Shown: positions 51,763 to 61,602, numbered from the stretch's first letter. The stretch is 64,000 bases of DNA from Ignavibacteriaceae bacterium (GCA_023229425.1 JALNZG010000003.1:248001-312000), one strand, 5' to 3'. Notes: a model not told the origin generated them from the sequence alone. Made by a program: numbers and translations.

Positions 51763-52363
51763 GTTGTCCTCCGCCTAAAATATTTTTTAAAAAAGTTTTT
51801 CGGTGATACGGAGTGGCTCCGTATTTCTTTACGGCAGCAATATGTTCTGGAGTTGCATAACCTTTATTCTTTTCCCATCTGTATTCAGGAAATTCTGCGG
51901 AAAGCTTTACCATAATTTCATCTCGCACAACTTTAGCCACAATTGAAGCTGCCGCAATGGAGAATGATTTTGCATCACCTTTCACTATCGCTTTTTTAGG
52001 AATTTCACTAGCAAAAGTTTTGTTCCCATCAATTAAAATGAGATGCGGAACTGTTGATAATTTCTCTACGGATTTTTTCATCGCTAATAAAGATGCTTGC
52101 AGAATATTTATTTCTTCAATTGTAGTGTGGGGAATAATTTCATATGCGAACTCCAATGCTTGTTCCGTGATCTGCACAAAAAGTTTTTCGCGTTTTGCAG
52201 CGGAGAGTTTTTTGGAATCGTTCACGCCTTCAATAAAAGTAGAAGGATGAAACACTACCGCGGCGGCAACCACAGGACCCGCTAATGGTCCACGTCCGGC
52301 TTCATCAACTCCGGCAATTAATTGAATTTCATTTGTACGGAATGTATCATCAAATTTTTTCAT
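51746..52363 (-). CDS. rnhB: ribonuclease HII
   Basis: 205 aa. Removes RNA from RNA-DNA hybrids, notably single ribonucleotides. Motifs: IAGVDEAGRGPLAGPVVAAAV (the DEAGRG signature with two acidic ligands), LIDGNKT and IVKGDAKSFSIAAASIVAKVVRD (third acidic residue). Length is normal. It overlaps yraN downstream and shares four bases with the prenyltransferase gene upstream. Confidence 0.95.
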   Translation of the reverse strand: MKKFDDTFRTNEIQLIAGVDEAGRGPLAGPVVAAAVVFHPSTFIEGVNDSKKLSAAKREKLFVQITEQALEFAYEIIPHTTIEEINILQASLLAMKKSVEKLSTVPHLILIDGNKTFASEIPKKAIVKGDAKSFSIAAASIVAKVVRDEIMVKLSAEFPEYRWEKNKGYATPEHIAAVKKYGATPYHRKTFLKNILGGGQLVIFN

Positions 52364-53202
52364 GCGCCTAAAAAGATTGCGAGCAGACCAAAAATCATTT
52401 GTAGTTTTAGAAGCAAACTTACTTTCCCGAATGCTGTTTTATCATTTTTTTTATGTAAAATTTGCATGCTGTATATCAGCATCGGAACAACGGCAAAGGT
52501 GATGAGAGCCAAATATTTTGCATTATATATTTTTAGAAGAAACGGGATGAGCATAGCGATCATTAAAAAAAGCGCGAACATATAGAGAATCGTTTTAGCT
52601 TTTTCAAATCCAAACTTTACCGGAAAAGTTAGAATATTTACGCGGGCATCACCTTCGGCATCCTCCATATCTTTTACTACTTCCCTCATAAAATTTATAG
52701 TGAAAGCAAAAATAAACGGAAAGACTGCAGAACCAATATTGCCAACCGCAACACCGCCAAATAGAAACGCCAATCCGGTCATAAAAGCCACAACGGTATT
52801 ACCCAGCAGCGGAATTTTCTTAAGCTTGTAAGAATAATAAAATGTTAGAATAGCAGAGCCCAAAATAATAAGCAAAGCTAAACCATTTACAAAGATGGAT
52901 AAAACAATTCCGCCAAGAATAAAAAAGGAATAAAGAATGAATGCTGTCTTCAGCTGCATTTTACCACTAACCAGAATTCTCTCCGGTCGGTTTATTTTAT
53001 CAATTTCAATATCGAAATAATCATTAATGATGTTTGCAGAGGCGGCAATAAAAGCCGCTGCAAACGATGCGAAGAGTAATTGAGTAGAGACACCATGTTT
53101 TCCTGAACAAATAAATCCACCGACGAGAACAGAAAAAAATGTTATCGCTGCATTAATTGGACGGATAATTTTAATAACGTTTATTGAAGTCTCTTCTTTG
53201 AT
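52360..53202 (-). CDS. UbiA-family prenyltransferase without a canonical start codon
   Basis: Membrane enzyme attaching a prenyl chain to an aromatic or glycerophosphate acceptor (menaquinone or a geranylgeranyl lipid). The defining NDYFDIEIDKINRP lies upstream of the first in-frame ATG (52959), so the real protein must begin further left in the message. The frame runs back to tandem TAA codons at 53203-53208. The first sense codons are ATC AAA GAA GAG ACT, and no ATG, GTG or TTG occurs before 52959. From 53202 the length is 280 aa, the family norm. Second motif: DMEDAEGDARVN. Confidence 0.8.
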   Translation of the reverse strand: MKEETSINVIKIIRPINAAITFFSVLVGGFICSGKHGVSTQLLFASFAAAFIAASANIINDYFDIEIDKINRPERILVSGKMQLKTAFILYSFFILGGIVLSIFVNGLALLIILGSAILTFYYSYKLKKIPLLGNTVVAFMTGLAFLFGGVAVGNIGSAVFPFIFAFTINFMREVVKDMEDAEGDARVNILTFPVKFGFEKAKTILYMFALFLMIAMLIPFLLKIYNAKYLALITFAVVPMLIYSMQILHKKNDKTAFGKVSLLLKLQMIFGLLAIFLGA

Positions 53203-53240
53203 TTATTAAGTTACTTACGTACTTGTTAAGTGAAAAAAAT

Positions 53241-53332
53241 CTTAATCATAATCATTTTCTTAATCTTACTCGTTTTTCTAAAATTAAAACAGATTATGAA
53301 AAAGATTAAGATTATGATTAAGAAACCAATTC
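53241..53332. repeat. dispersed A+T-rich inverted repeat, copy 2
   Basis: CTTAATCATAATC (53241-53253) pairs exactly with GATTATGATTAAG (53310-53322), and the core matches copy 1 at 38612 in reverse orientation, including the AATTGGTTTCTTAATC edge. It lies directly upstream of the ubiA-type gene, where a start region is expected. Confidence 0.65.
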
Positions 53333-53355
53333 AACTTTTTGTTTAATGTGATTTA

Positions 53356-55119
53356 TTAAAATTCATTTAAAATACCAAAGTGGATTTTCCCTTCGCTGAA
53401 AGAGTCTCCTTTCGCAAAAGCAAAATTAACATTTAAAATACCAAGTCCTGTTTCTATATGAAGACCTATTCCGTATCCAATTTTTGTCCCAAATGACTTT
53501 GGAATATTCAGCTCAACATTTTCTCTTTGTAAAAAATATCCAACATCAAAAAACGAAAATGCAAAAGTCCGCCTTGTTAATAAGAAGCGGTACTCTAAAT
53601 TAGCCCATGCAATGCGCGAAGCAAGAAATTGATTTTCCCGGTAACCGCGAAGCGAATTTGTTCCACCTAGCAAAAACATATCGGAGATTTCAACTTGAGA
53701 CCCTTGCAATTCTTTTCCATGAAGTCCAAGAGCTGTAACTTGGCGCTTAAAGGGTTCATAATAAATATTAAAATCAGTAATAATTTTTTGATGCGTTACT
53801 TTAGTCTCTGTTGTTGCAGTTATAAGCGCCGCCGGTCCGCTAATTTTTTTTCTTGTGTAAACATAAGCATTTGCAAAATACATTCCTTCGGTCGGTGAGT
53901 AAGGATCATCACGCGAATCATATTTTAATGTAAGTCCGGTGGAAATTGATGTTGCATCATAAACAGAAATATATCCATAATCGTTTAGTGACGGAATAAC
54001 TTTTTCATAATCAAAAGTGCCGGAAACAGTGACTTCGCTCGTTGCGGTGTAGTCGAGCGCAAGACTGTATGTACGCTGTACAAATGAGCTGTCTTGTTTT
54101 TTCTGGAATAGCCCAAAGTTAAGATGAAAAGGGAAATCAAATAACCACGGTTCAAAATATTTCAGTTCAAGTTCCTGCGAAAGACGGTCAATTTTCTGCC
54201 AGCGGAAAGCAGCGGCTCTTCCGGTTCCGAAAAGATTTCGTAAACTAACATTTACTAAACCGGAAAAATATCCACTTCCGGTTTTTGTGTCGCCGGGAAG
54301 ATAACCGATAATTCCGTCAAAATTATTCGTCTCTTTTTCTTTCACTTCAATTTTTAGAACGCCTTCATCTTTTTGTGAAAAATAAAATTGCGGTTCTGCA
54401 AGCGGATCAAAAAAGCGAAGACGATTTAATCTCTTTGGTATTTCGTTGATCTTTTTTTGAGAATATTTTTCATGGTATTGTAAACCAAGCTCACGAAAGA
54501 TGACATAATCTTTTGTTTTGCTGTTCCCGATTATTTCAATCCGGTCAATCTTTCCTTCTTTCTCTTTGTTAATTGAAAGATAGCTGTCGGCAAAATAGTT
54601 TTGCGATGCTGAATCGGTATAAAAAGAAACAGATTCAATTTTTATTTTTGCAAACGGATAGCCCTCTTCATCCAACTTATTAAATATTTGTTCGATGAAG
54701 TTTTCAATTTTTTGTTTAGTAAATATCGTCCCTTCCAGATATTCAGATTCACGCAAAATGCTTTTATCGTTTAGGGAATCTATCCCCCTAAGAATAATTT
54801 TGTGAATATTGGTTGGTTCTCCCTCTGTTAGAAATAAGTGAATTTCTTGTTGCAAACTATCTTCGCTCTGATAAGTAGTAATGCTGTCAAGCCGGAAATG
54901 GAAATATCCAGCTTCATTATAAAGTTGATGAAATTTTTCATCTAAAATTTGTTTGCTGCTATCGAGGAAATAGTTTGTCTTATTGCCGGATATTTCCCCT
55001 GCTAAAATTTTTTGGGAAATAGTTTTATTCCCATGAAAAATAATTTCTGGCATTGTTTGCGAAAGTAATAAAGGGGATAGCAGAAAAAAAAAGACTATCG
55101 AATTACTGCGGTGAGTCAT
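53356..55119 (-). CDS. BamA/TamA-like outer-membrane protein
   Basis: 587-aa exported protein (signal peptide to LLLSQT). Two or three POTRA-like domains are visible (about 40-245; IHKIILRGIDSLNDK, KIDRIEIIGNSKTKDYVIFREL), then a beta-barrel of the Omp85 type from about 255 to the final aromatic FGILNEF. LRGYRENQFLASRIAWANLEYRF contains the conserved RGY motif. Smaller than BamA, closer in size to TamA. Its start overlaps the pfkB-family gene by 17 bases. Confidence 0.88.
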   Translation of the reverse strand: MTHRSNSIVFFFLLSPLLLSQTMPEIIFHGNKTISQKILAGEISGNKTNYFLDSSKQILDEKFHQLYNEAGYFHFRLDSITTYQSEDSLQQEIHLFLTEGEPTNIHKIILRGIDSLNDKSILRESEYLEGTIFTKQKIENFIEQIFNKLDEEGYPFAKIKIESVSFYTDSASQNYFADSYLSINKEKEGKIDRIEIIGNSKTKDYVIFRELGLQYHEKYSQKKINEIPKRLNRLRFFDPLAEPQFYFSQKDEGVLKIEVKEKETNNFDGIIGYLPGDTKTGSGYFSGLVNVSLRNLFGTGRAAAFRWQKIDRLSQELELKYFEPWLFDFPFHLNFGLFQKKQDSSFVQRTYSLALDYTATSEVTVSGTFDYEKVIPSLNDYGYISVYDATSISTGLTLKYDSRDDPYSPTEGMYFANAYVYTRKKISGPAALITATTETKVTHQKIITDFNIYYEPFKRQVTALGLHGKELQGSQVEISDMFLLGGTNSLRGYRENQFLASRIAWANLEYRFLLTRRTFAFSFFDVGYFLQRENVELNIPKSFGTKIGYGIGLHIETGLGILNVNFAFAKGDSFSEGKIHFGILNEF

Positions 55120-56068
55120 CTAACAATTTCATTTTTTTTCCAACCGGTTTATAAATGATCTGCTTTTGAAGTTCAGAAACTTCCTCTACGCTTACCGCAC
55201 AAACATCAAGATGCCCTGCATTAACAGCTCCAAGTGCGGCAGCTAATTTAAACGTTTTTTCAAAAACGTAATCGTTGTGCCACCCATAAACAATGCCGGC
55301 GACAAAAGCATCGCCGCTGCCGGTTGGATGAACCGCATTTACTACGGGGGGATTTATTCTAAAATGATAATCAAAGTTCGAAGCATAAACAGGGTGTTCT
55401 CCGTCAGTAATGAAAGCTTGCTTAATTCCTTTTTGATATAAATGATCAAGAAAATTCAATTTATCTTTTTCTGATTTTAATTTAATGTTTAATGATTTTT
55501 TAAGTTCTTCAACATTGTTGTGAAGGATAGTTGGTGAAGCATCAATACAGCTTGCGAGATGACTGCCGTAAGTATCAATCACAGAAATTTTATCATACTT
55601 GTTTGCCAGCTTAATTCCACAAGAAAAAATGTCATCGGCTTCAGGAGAAGGAGAAGAACCGGAGAAAACAACAATTTCACAATTCTGTATCATCTTCTCG
55701 AGCTTCGATTTAAATTCATTTGCTTCAATCGAAGTGACGATGTTGCTTTTCTGAAAATAAGTTGCCGTAGTTTTTTTTGATCTATCAACAATAACCGAAG
55801 CTATTCGAGTTTCGCTTTCGGTTTTGAGAAATGAAAAAGCGAGATCTTCCTTCTCTAATATTGATCTGAAGATTTTCCCGTTTGCTCCGCCAGAAAAAGT
55901 AAATCCAAAACTTTTTGTTTGCAAATATTTTAATTGCCTGCTCACGTTTATTCCTTTTCCGCCGGCGTGATAGACAAGTTTACCGTTTCTATTTTCACCG
56001 TTAAATGAAACATGATCATACTTCAAACTTATTTCGAGTAACGGATTAATTGTTACAGTAAGGATCAT
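55103..56068 (-). CDS. PfkB-family sugar kinase (1-phosphofructokinase-like)
   Basis: 321 aa. ATP-dependent kinase of the ribokinase/PfkB family. N-terminal MILTVTINPLLEISLKYDHVSFNGENR and YHAGGKGINVSRQLK are typical of 1-phosphofructokinase and tagatose-6-phosphate kinase. The anion-hole and catalytic block is HPTGSGDAFVAGIVYGW with Asp as base. The precise sugar phosphate is uncertain. It lies 5 bases downstream of the GWxTD gene and overlaps the Omp85 gene. Confidence 0.88.
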   Translation of the reverse strand: MILTVTINPLLEISLKYDHVSFNGENRNGKLVYHAGGKGINVSRQLKYLQTKSFGFTFSGGANGKIFRSILEKEDLAFSFLKTESETRIASVIVDRSKKTTATYFQKSNIVTSIEANEFKSKLEKMIQNCEIVVFSGSSPSPEADDIFSCGIKLANKYDKISVIDTYGSHLASCIDASPTILHNNVEELKKSLNIKLKSEKDKLNFLDHLYQKGIKQAFITDGEHPVYASNFDYHFRINPPVVNAVHPTGSGDAFVAGIVYGWHNDYVFEKTFKLAAALGAVNAGHLDVCAVSVEEVSELQKQIIYKPVGKKMKLLDDSPQ

Positions 56069-56073
56069 TTTAT

Positions 56074-57348
56074 TTACCGATACTGATTCAGATCGTTATA
56101 AAACGGCGTGGTTAAACGGTAATCACCAAACCCTGTGGAATCAACAAAAATAAATTGCCGGTTGATTTGATAATACTCCCAAACTTCATACGGTTTTGAA
56201 TCATACTCAAACGGATGGCGGTCAACTGAATTTGGTGCGCCAAGAATAATGTAAACCATTCCCATATCGGATTTCCAGCCTTCCGTATAATGTGAAAAAT
56301 GCAAGTTGGCGTATTCTACACGTCGATAATATTCGTTGAATGCCTCGTTCTCAGGAGTTGCTTTATTTGGATCCTTTGTTTTCCAAAAATTCAAAAACCG
56401 TTCAAGTTTTGCTTCGGAAGTTTTTCCTCCTTTAATTGAATCAAGTTCGGTAGTTGTCGCTAAATAGATCAGTTGTGCGATGGCTTTGTCAACATTTATT
56501 ATTGTAGGCGGAACACCTTCAATCCGGGAAAAGAAAACTTTGCTCGTGGAAACTTTTTTCGAAGAATTCATATCATCAACTGCGAGAGTAAAAACATAAT
56601 TATCAAGAGGAAGGGTAACGCTGTCCGATTCAAGAGTAATGCTGTTAATCCCTTTCTGCAAATCTTTTTCTGTGGTTTTTTCAACAATTGTTTTCTTTTC
56701 TTTTGAAGACACATAATATTTTAATAAAACAAGAGTTGCTGAATCAGCATAAACTTCAGCGTAAACAGAAAGTTTTCCTTCTGCGGTTGAAATAATTTTT
56801 GAGATATTCGGAAATATTTTTTCTTTTCCGTTTACAACAGTTTTATTTCCGATAAATAAAAGATCACTTACATCAACCGGATGCTCAAACTGTTTAACTG
56901 TAAACTTCACTTCGTAAAGACTTTTCTTCCTGGAGTCTTTATCTTCAACTGAAATTACAAAAACATACTCCCCCGCCTGAAGTAAAAAGGATTTCAAACT
57001 TAAATTAAAATTTGAACGTGAATGCGTTTGATCAAATTCTTGCGAAGAAATTTTTTCGTTCCAAAGTTTTTCGGTCAGTAGATTTTCCTTCTCTTTACTG
57101 TAAACGGAAACCGTGACGGTATATTCCGCCTTAAATCCAGAACCGTCTCTAATAAATTGGAGTGAATTAAAGGGGACTTGCACTAAAGCATCAACACGCG
57201 TAAGTGATGAATTTTGATCCTTATAATTTAGCAGTTCATAATAAAAGGCAGGCAATCCTAAATTATTGTAGGCATCGGAGGATTGTTCAACTTGCCCGAA
57301 CATTTGTAAGGAGACAAGCAAAACCAAAACAACTTTTACTAATTTCAT
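56074..57348 (-). CDS. GWxTD domain-containing exported protein
   Basis: 424 aa from ATG 57348 (MKLVKVVLVLLVSLQMFGQ); the longer frame overlaps rimO and is rejected. Signal peptide; then two beta-rich domains (about 20-270). The C-terminal third has the defining GWKSDMGMVYIILGAPNSV and PYEVWEYYQ (GWxTD domain). Such proteins are typical of Ignavibacteria, Acidobacteria and relatives; function is unknown. Ten bases separate it from rimO upstream. Confidence 0.85.
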   Translation of the reverse strand: MKLVKVVLVLLVSLQMFGQVEQSSDAYNNLGLPAFYYELLNYKDQNSSLTRVDALVQVPFNSLQFIRDGSGFKAEYTVTVSVYSKEKENLLTEKLWNEKISSQEFDQTHSRSNFNLSLKSFLLQAGEYVFVISVEDKDSRKKSLYEVKFTVKQFEHPVDVSDLLFIGNKTVVNGKEKIFPNISKIISTAEGKLSVYAEVYADSATLVLLKYYVSSKEKKTIVEKTTEKDLQKGINSITLESDSVTLPLDNYVFTLAVDDMNSSKKVSTSKVFFSRIEGVPPTIINVDKAIAQLIYLATTTELDSIKGGKTSEAKLERFLNFWKTKDPNKATPENEAFNEYYRRVEYANLHFSHYTEGWKSDMGMVYIILGAPNSVDRHPFEYDSKPYEVWEYYQINRQFIFVDSTGFGDYRLTTPFYNDLNQYR

Positions 57349-57358
57349 ATTTCCGCCG

Positions 57359-58648
57359 TTAGACATTTGCAAAAAGATCATACTCATTACAATCAAAAAC
57401 AGTAGCGTTATAAAACTTTCCAACTTTCAACATTTTCTTTTTTACGGGGATTAAAACTTCTCCGTCAACTTCAGGTGCGTCTCTATAACTCCTGGCAATA
57501 TAATAATCTCCTTCCCTACCTTCAACTACTATTCTTAACTCTTTTCCAACAAGCGAAAGATTTTTATCGTGTGAAATACTTTGCTGTATTTTCATCAATT
57601 TATTTTTTCTGCGAAGTTTTTCCTTTTCAGGAACCGGATCGCCCAAAAGATAACTTGGCGTGTTTTCTTCAACCGAATAAGTAAAAACCCCGATGCGGTC
57701 AAATTTAAATTCTTTTACAAAATCACAAAGTTCATCGAAATGCTCCTTCGTTTCATTTGGGTAACCGACAATAAAAGTTGTACGAATGGTAACGCCGGGA
57801 ATTTTTTTACGAAGTGTATTTAGCGTTTCAACCGTTCTCCGCTTGGTTATTCCTCTCCGCATTGAACGAAGCACATCATCGGAAATATGTTGAAGAGGAA
57901 TGTCGATGTACTTGCAAACTTTCGGATTATTCGCCATTACATCAATTAAATCATCCGGGAAATGTGATGGATAAACGTACATCAGGCGGATCCATTCAAT
58001 CCCTTCAACTTCGCTCAAGCGTGTGATGAGTTCGGCAAGATTTCTTTTTTCATAAAGGTCTTTTCCGTAATCGGTTGTGTCTTGCCCGATAAGAATTAAT
58101 TCTTTGGTATTATTCTTTGCAAGAAATTCAGTTTCGCGCACAAGCTCTTCAATTGATTTTGTTTTATGTTTTCCGCGCATCAAGGGAATTGCGCAGAATG
58201 AACATGGATTATCGCAGCCCTCGGATATTTTTAAGTATGCCGTGTATGAAGGTGTTGTAAGTAAACGCTCGCCAAGCAGTTCGCGTTTTAATTCTCCGCC
58301 GATCTCTTTAATAATTCCTTCATAATTTTCCGTTCCGAAAAAAACATCAACTTCGGGAATTTCTTTTTGAAGGTCTTCTTTGTAACGTTCCGACAAGCAG
58401 CCTGCAACAATAACTTTTTTTATTTTCCCTGCATTCTTCATAGCAATAGCATTGAGAATTGTGTTTACGGATTCTTCTTTCGCCGCTTCAATAAATCCGC
58501 AAGTGTTGATGATAATAGTATCGGCATCATTCGGATCCGATTGAAGTTTAAAATTATTCGCTTCAAGCTGACGCATTAACCGTTCCGAATCAACCGTATT
58601 TTTTGAACAGCCTAAAGTGATAACACTGACTTTGTTTTGTTTTGCCAT
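57359..58648 (-). CDS. rimO: ribosomal protein S12 methylthiotransferase RimO
   Basis: 429 aa. Radical SAM enzyme that adds a methylthio group to Asp of S12. The N-terminal domain has VITLGCSKNTVDSERL and IINTCGFIEAAKEES; the radical SAM cluster is SEGCDNPCSFCAIP (CxxxCxxC). The TRAM domain closes the protein (VVEGREGDYYIARSYRDAPEVDG). The SKNTVDSE and GFIEAAKEES text separates RimO from MiaB. Part of the leftward operon with cdsA. Confidence 0.96.
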   Translation of the reverse strand: MAKQNKVSVITLGCSKNTVDSERLMRQLEANNFKLQSDPNDADTIIINTCGFIEAAKEESVNTILNAIAMKNAGKIKKVIVAGCLSERYKEDLQKEIPEVDVFFGTENYEGIIKEIGGELKRELLGERLLTTPSYTAYLKISEGCDNPCSFCAIPLMRGKHKTKSIEELVRETEFLAKNNTKELILIGQDTTDYGKDLYEKRNLAELITRLSEVEGIEWIRLMYVYPSHFPDDLIDVMANNPKVCKYIDIPLQHISDDVLRSMRRGITKRRTVETLNTLRKKIPGVTIRTTFIVGYPNETKEHFDELCDFVKEFKFDRIGVFTYSVEENTPSYLLGDPVPEKEKLRRKNKLMKIQQSISHDKNLSLVGKELRIVVEGREGDYYIARSYRDAPEVDGEVLIPVKKKMLKVGKFYNATVFDCNEYDLFANV

Positions 58649-58657
58649 GTAAAACTT

Positions 58658-59467
58658 TTAATGAGAAATGAAATATTTGACATATAAAAAGACTATCGGC
58701 GCTGAATAGATGAGTGAATCAAATCTATCAAAAACGCCGCCGTGCCCGGGAATTAATTTTGATGAGTCTTTTACGCCTGCATCGCGCTTTAATAATGATT
58801 CAATTAAATCGCCAACTTGTCCAACCGTTCCTAAAATAATTCCGATGACAATTACATTCTGCCAGGATAAAAAGTCCACCACTAATAATTTTGCGGAAAG
58901 CATAGTAATAATTGAAAAAACAAAACCTGCAATTGCACCCTCCCAGCTTTTCTTTGGACTAACACGTAGAAATAACCTGTGTTTACCGAATGACAATCCG
59001 AAAAAATAGGCGGCTGAATCGCAAATCCAAATAGTAGCAAGCATAGAAATGATAACGAACGCTCCATGTTGATAATCAACAAAATATTCCCGGATCAAAA
59101 TAAAAGAACTGACAAACATCCCAATGTAAAAAACTCCGAGAAAAGTTATGCCCAAGTTTAAAATTGCTGATTTTTTATTCCTGAAAAGTTCGTGGAAGAG
59201 AGAAAGGAAAACGATCCCAAAAGCGAGAAGAAAAAAATCAGCAAAATTAAGATAGGCATTCATGATAATCAGCAACACTGCTGGCATGCCAATTACAAGC
59301 GAACCGGAAGCATCTTTCTCTTTTGCAAATGAAATAAACTCATAATATGCAACCCCACCGATAACCAGCGTAAATCCGAGGAATAAAAATTTCCCCAAAA
59401 AACAAATCGCTAATATTAAGGGAATTGTTATGACCGAAACTAAAATTCTTACAAACGTATTTGACAC
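58658..59467 (-). CDS. cdsA: phosphatidate cytidylyltransferase
   Basis: 269 aa, about seven or eight membrane helices. Makes CDP-diacylglycerol from phosphatidate and CTP. The family signature SWEGAIAGFVFS and the C-terminal KRDAGVKDSSKLIPGHGGVFDRFDSL are present. Ten bases upstream of rimO and three bases downstream of the zinc-ribbon gene. Confidence 0.95.
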   Translation of the reverse strand: MSNTFVRILVSVITIPLILAICFLGKFLFLGFTLVIGGVAYYEFISFAKEKDASGSLVIGMPAVLLIIMNAYLNFADFFLLAFGIVFLSLFHELFRNKKSAILNLGITFLGVFYIGMFVSSFILIREYFVDYQHGAFVIISMLATIWICDSAAYFFGLSFGKHRLFLRVSPKKSWEGAIAGFVFSIITMLSAKLLVVDFLSWQNVIVIGIILGTVGQVGDLIESLLKRDAGVKDSSKLIPGHGGVFDRFDSLIYSAPIVFLYVKYFISH

Positions 59468-59469
59468 TG

Positions 59470-59805
59470 TTATTCCTCTTCTGTTGAAGGAGATTGCTTA
59501 ATTATATTTTCCAAATAATCGCGGGCAGAGTTTTTGTCTTCTTTTTTTACAAAAATTTTTATCGTACCAAGAAAAGGATAATTGCGATCCTGCTTCGAAA
59601 GAATAAATGCATTAATATCGGCGCTTTCTAAATTTGCTTTAATAAATTCGGCTTCGTACATCTCGGTGCATACTGTAAGCAAGATGAAATTATCTTCATC
59701 TAAAATAATTTTTTCATGGAGCGAAGTAACAAGTTCAGTTCCACAATCACTACAATTTTTAACTGATACCTCAAACTCTAGTTTACAATTCGGACAAAAT
59801 GGCAT
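59470..59805 (-). CDS. small zinc-ribbon/DUF2007-like protein
   Basis: 111 aa. It begins MPFCPNCKLEFEVSVKNCSDC (four-Cys ribbon, CxxC..CxxC) and continues with a DUF2007-like fold: ILLTVCTEMYEAEFIKANLESADINAFILSKQDR..IKIFVKKEDKNSARDYLENI. DUF2007 is a putative signal-transducing or metal-responsive domain. Its C-terminal domain resembles that of the protein at 35542-36081, and the two are probably distant paralogues. It sits between a CPBP protease and cdsA. Confidence 0.75.
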   Translation of the reverse strand: MPFCPNCKLEFEVSVKNCSDCGTELVTSLHEKIILDEDNFILLTVCTEMYEAEFIKANLESADINAFILSKQDRNYPFLGTIKIFVKKEDKNSARDYLENIIKQSPSTEEE

Positions 59806-59811
59806 AACTAT

Positions 59812-60801
59812 TTACTGACTTAACGCGGAGGCTGTCCGCTTTTTCTTTCGATAATAATATTGAATTCCCAGAAGAATAATACTAAATAAAATAATTTGGT
59901 ACGATAGCGCTATTAATGTCGGAGTTAGTTCTGCCTGTGTTATCGCTTTGCTTTGTTCAAGTTCTGACTCACCCAAAACCATATATAGGACAACAGCAGA
60001 CAGATTATTTATAAAATGAAGTATCACCGGAACAAGGATAGAATTGCTTTTGTAGGCTGAATAACCGAGATAAAATCCAAGTAATGTTAGAGGAAGAAAA
60101 GCATACGGATTAAAATGATACAGCCCGAAAAATATTGCTGTGATCAACGCACCGAAAAACGATTTATACTTTAGTTCAAAACTTTTTTGAATATAGCCTC
60201 GAAACATCACTTCCTCGCAAACTGCAGGCGTAATGGCAACAACTGCAATTACAATCGCTCCATCCATTGTTGAATTTATTTTTAATAAACTGCCGTAAGA
60301 ATGTTCAACCAATTTATCTAAGGAATCCAGAGATTCTTTGATCGCTTGGATAAATCCACTTTGTTTTGCTAACTGTTCAAAAAAATAATTTTGGATATAC
60401 AAATAATTTTGAAGAATTGGCGTTAAGGCGATAATTCCAACGGTAAACATGGCAATTTCAATCCAGGGTGCTGTACGAAATCGAATAACCCGCGTTACAT
60501 CTTCATAGATAATTTTCGAGAAGATAAGCGCTGGTAAAAGGATAAAAAGGACCTGCCCCGCCATTGTAATTAAACGGAGAGCATTCGCATCTGCTTTTTC
60601 TAAATTGAGACCAAAAATGAGGACGGTTAAAAGTCCGCCAAAAATCTGATAAAAGAAAAACCCTCCGGCTAACCCAAGCAAGCCGGCTTTTACGGGAGAA
60701 ATTTTCGGAGTTAATTCGGGTTTTGAATTGTCATTAAAATTCCAAGGCTCGGAACCGTTTGGCTTATCGTCATCATGTTTCTGATTTTTGAGATCATCCA
60801 T
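59812..60801 (-). CDS. CPBP intramembrane metalloprotease
   Basis: 329 aa with about eight membrane helices (Rce1/CPBP type). The catalytic motifs are CEEVMFRGYIQKSF, FFGLYHFNP and HFINNLSAV, giving the Glu and two His positions of the family. The hydrophilic N-terminus (KNQKHDDDKPNGSEPWNF) is unusual. It is 3 bases downstream of the DUF3108 gene. Substrates of these proteases are mostly unknown. Confidence 0.9.
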   Translation of the reverse strand: MDDLKNQKHDDDKPNGSEPWNFNDNSKPELTPKISPVKAGLLGLAGGFFFYQIFGGLLTVLIFGLNLEKADANALRLITMAGQVLFILLPALIFSKIIYEDVTRVIRFRTAPWIEIAMFTVGIIALTPILQNYLYIQNYFFEQLAKQSGFIQAIKESLDSLDKLVEHSYGSLLKINSTMDGAIVIAVVAITPAVCEEVMFRGYIQKSFELKYKSFFGALITAIFFGLYHFNPYAFLPLTLLGFYLGYSAYKSNSILVPVILHFINNLSAVVLYMVLGESELEQSKAITQAELTPTLIALSYQIILFSIILLGIQYYYRKKKRTASALSQ

Positions 60802-60804
60802 AAC

Positions 60805-61602
60805 TTATTTCTTCGCTTTTAATTTTCCGTTCAGACCTTCAAAAGCTGTTAACTCTGCATCAATTGCCCCGACAATAACTTTCGTTTTTACTTTTACCGG
60901 AACTTTCAAATCATCATCTGTCAACCAAATAACAATAGTTCCTTCGCTTTTAAATAATCCGCCTTCTTGCACTAACGGCTCAACTATCACACAATCAAAC
61001 GTTCCGGCTCCAACTGTAATTCTTTCTTTACCGAGATACTTTACATCTAAATCATACACTTTGTCTTTATAGAAATTTTGAAGATTGACTTTATCTCCGG
61101 CTTTCATCTTTGAATAATTAAAAGTACGCGCCAAATAAAATGCCGAAATAATATCGTTGACATATTTTGGAATATCATAAGATCCGCCTGAAGTTTTTGC
61201 TTTCCCTTTTCGCTGATCGAAGAAGGCGGAAAAATCTCTCGAATAATGCCCTTCGCGGATATGCTGTTCAAAACGCCATGGGAAAATTCCTTCAACGTCA
61301 ATATAAGTTTCATAGCGGTCACGCACCTTGTAGATCCAATCAAAATTTGCAACTGAATTCACTTCAAATAAAACTTTGTAGGTATCCCTCCCGGTAATTT
61401 TTTTTATCTCGGGAATACGCATGGTTGCAACACCTGCCGTAACAAATCCATACTTAACATCGTAGGTTAACTTTTCACCGACTCTAAAAGCTTTATTTTC
61501 AATTTCTCGAAAATCTGTTCCGGAATTCTGTGCAAAGAGAACTCCGCTAAATAAAAGAAACATCACACTACTGAACAGAAGCAAGTGAGAATTTTTTTTC
61601 AT
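60805..61602 (-). CDS. DUF3108-family exported protein
   Basis: 265 aa with signal peptide (LLLFSSVMFLLFSGVLFAQ). The DUF3108 pattern is present: FRVGEKLTYDVKYGFVTAGVATMRI, VNSVANFDWIYKVRDRYETYID, GEREGHYSRD-like text, and TVGAGTFDCVIVEPL. These beta-rich periplasmic proteins lack an assigned role. Its start shares one base with the GT9 stop, and CPBP follows. Confidence 0.88.
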   Translation of the reverse strand: MKKNSHLLLFSSVMFLLFSGVLFAQNSGTDFREIENKAFRVGEKLTYDVKYGFVTAGVATMRIPEIKKITGRDTYKVLFEVNSVANFDWIYKVRDRYETYIDVEGIFPWRFEQHIREGHYSRDFSAFFDQRKGKAKTSGGSYDIPKYVNDIISAFYLARTFNYSKMKAGDKVNLQNFYKDKVYDLDVKYLGKERITVGAGTFDCVIVEPLVQEGGLFKSEGTIVIWLTDDDLKVPVKVKTKVIVGAIDAELTAFEGLNGKLKAKK

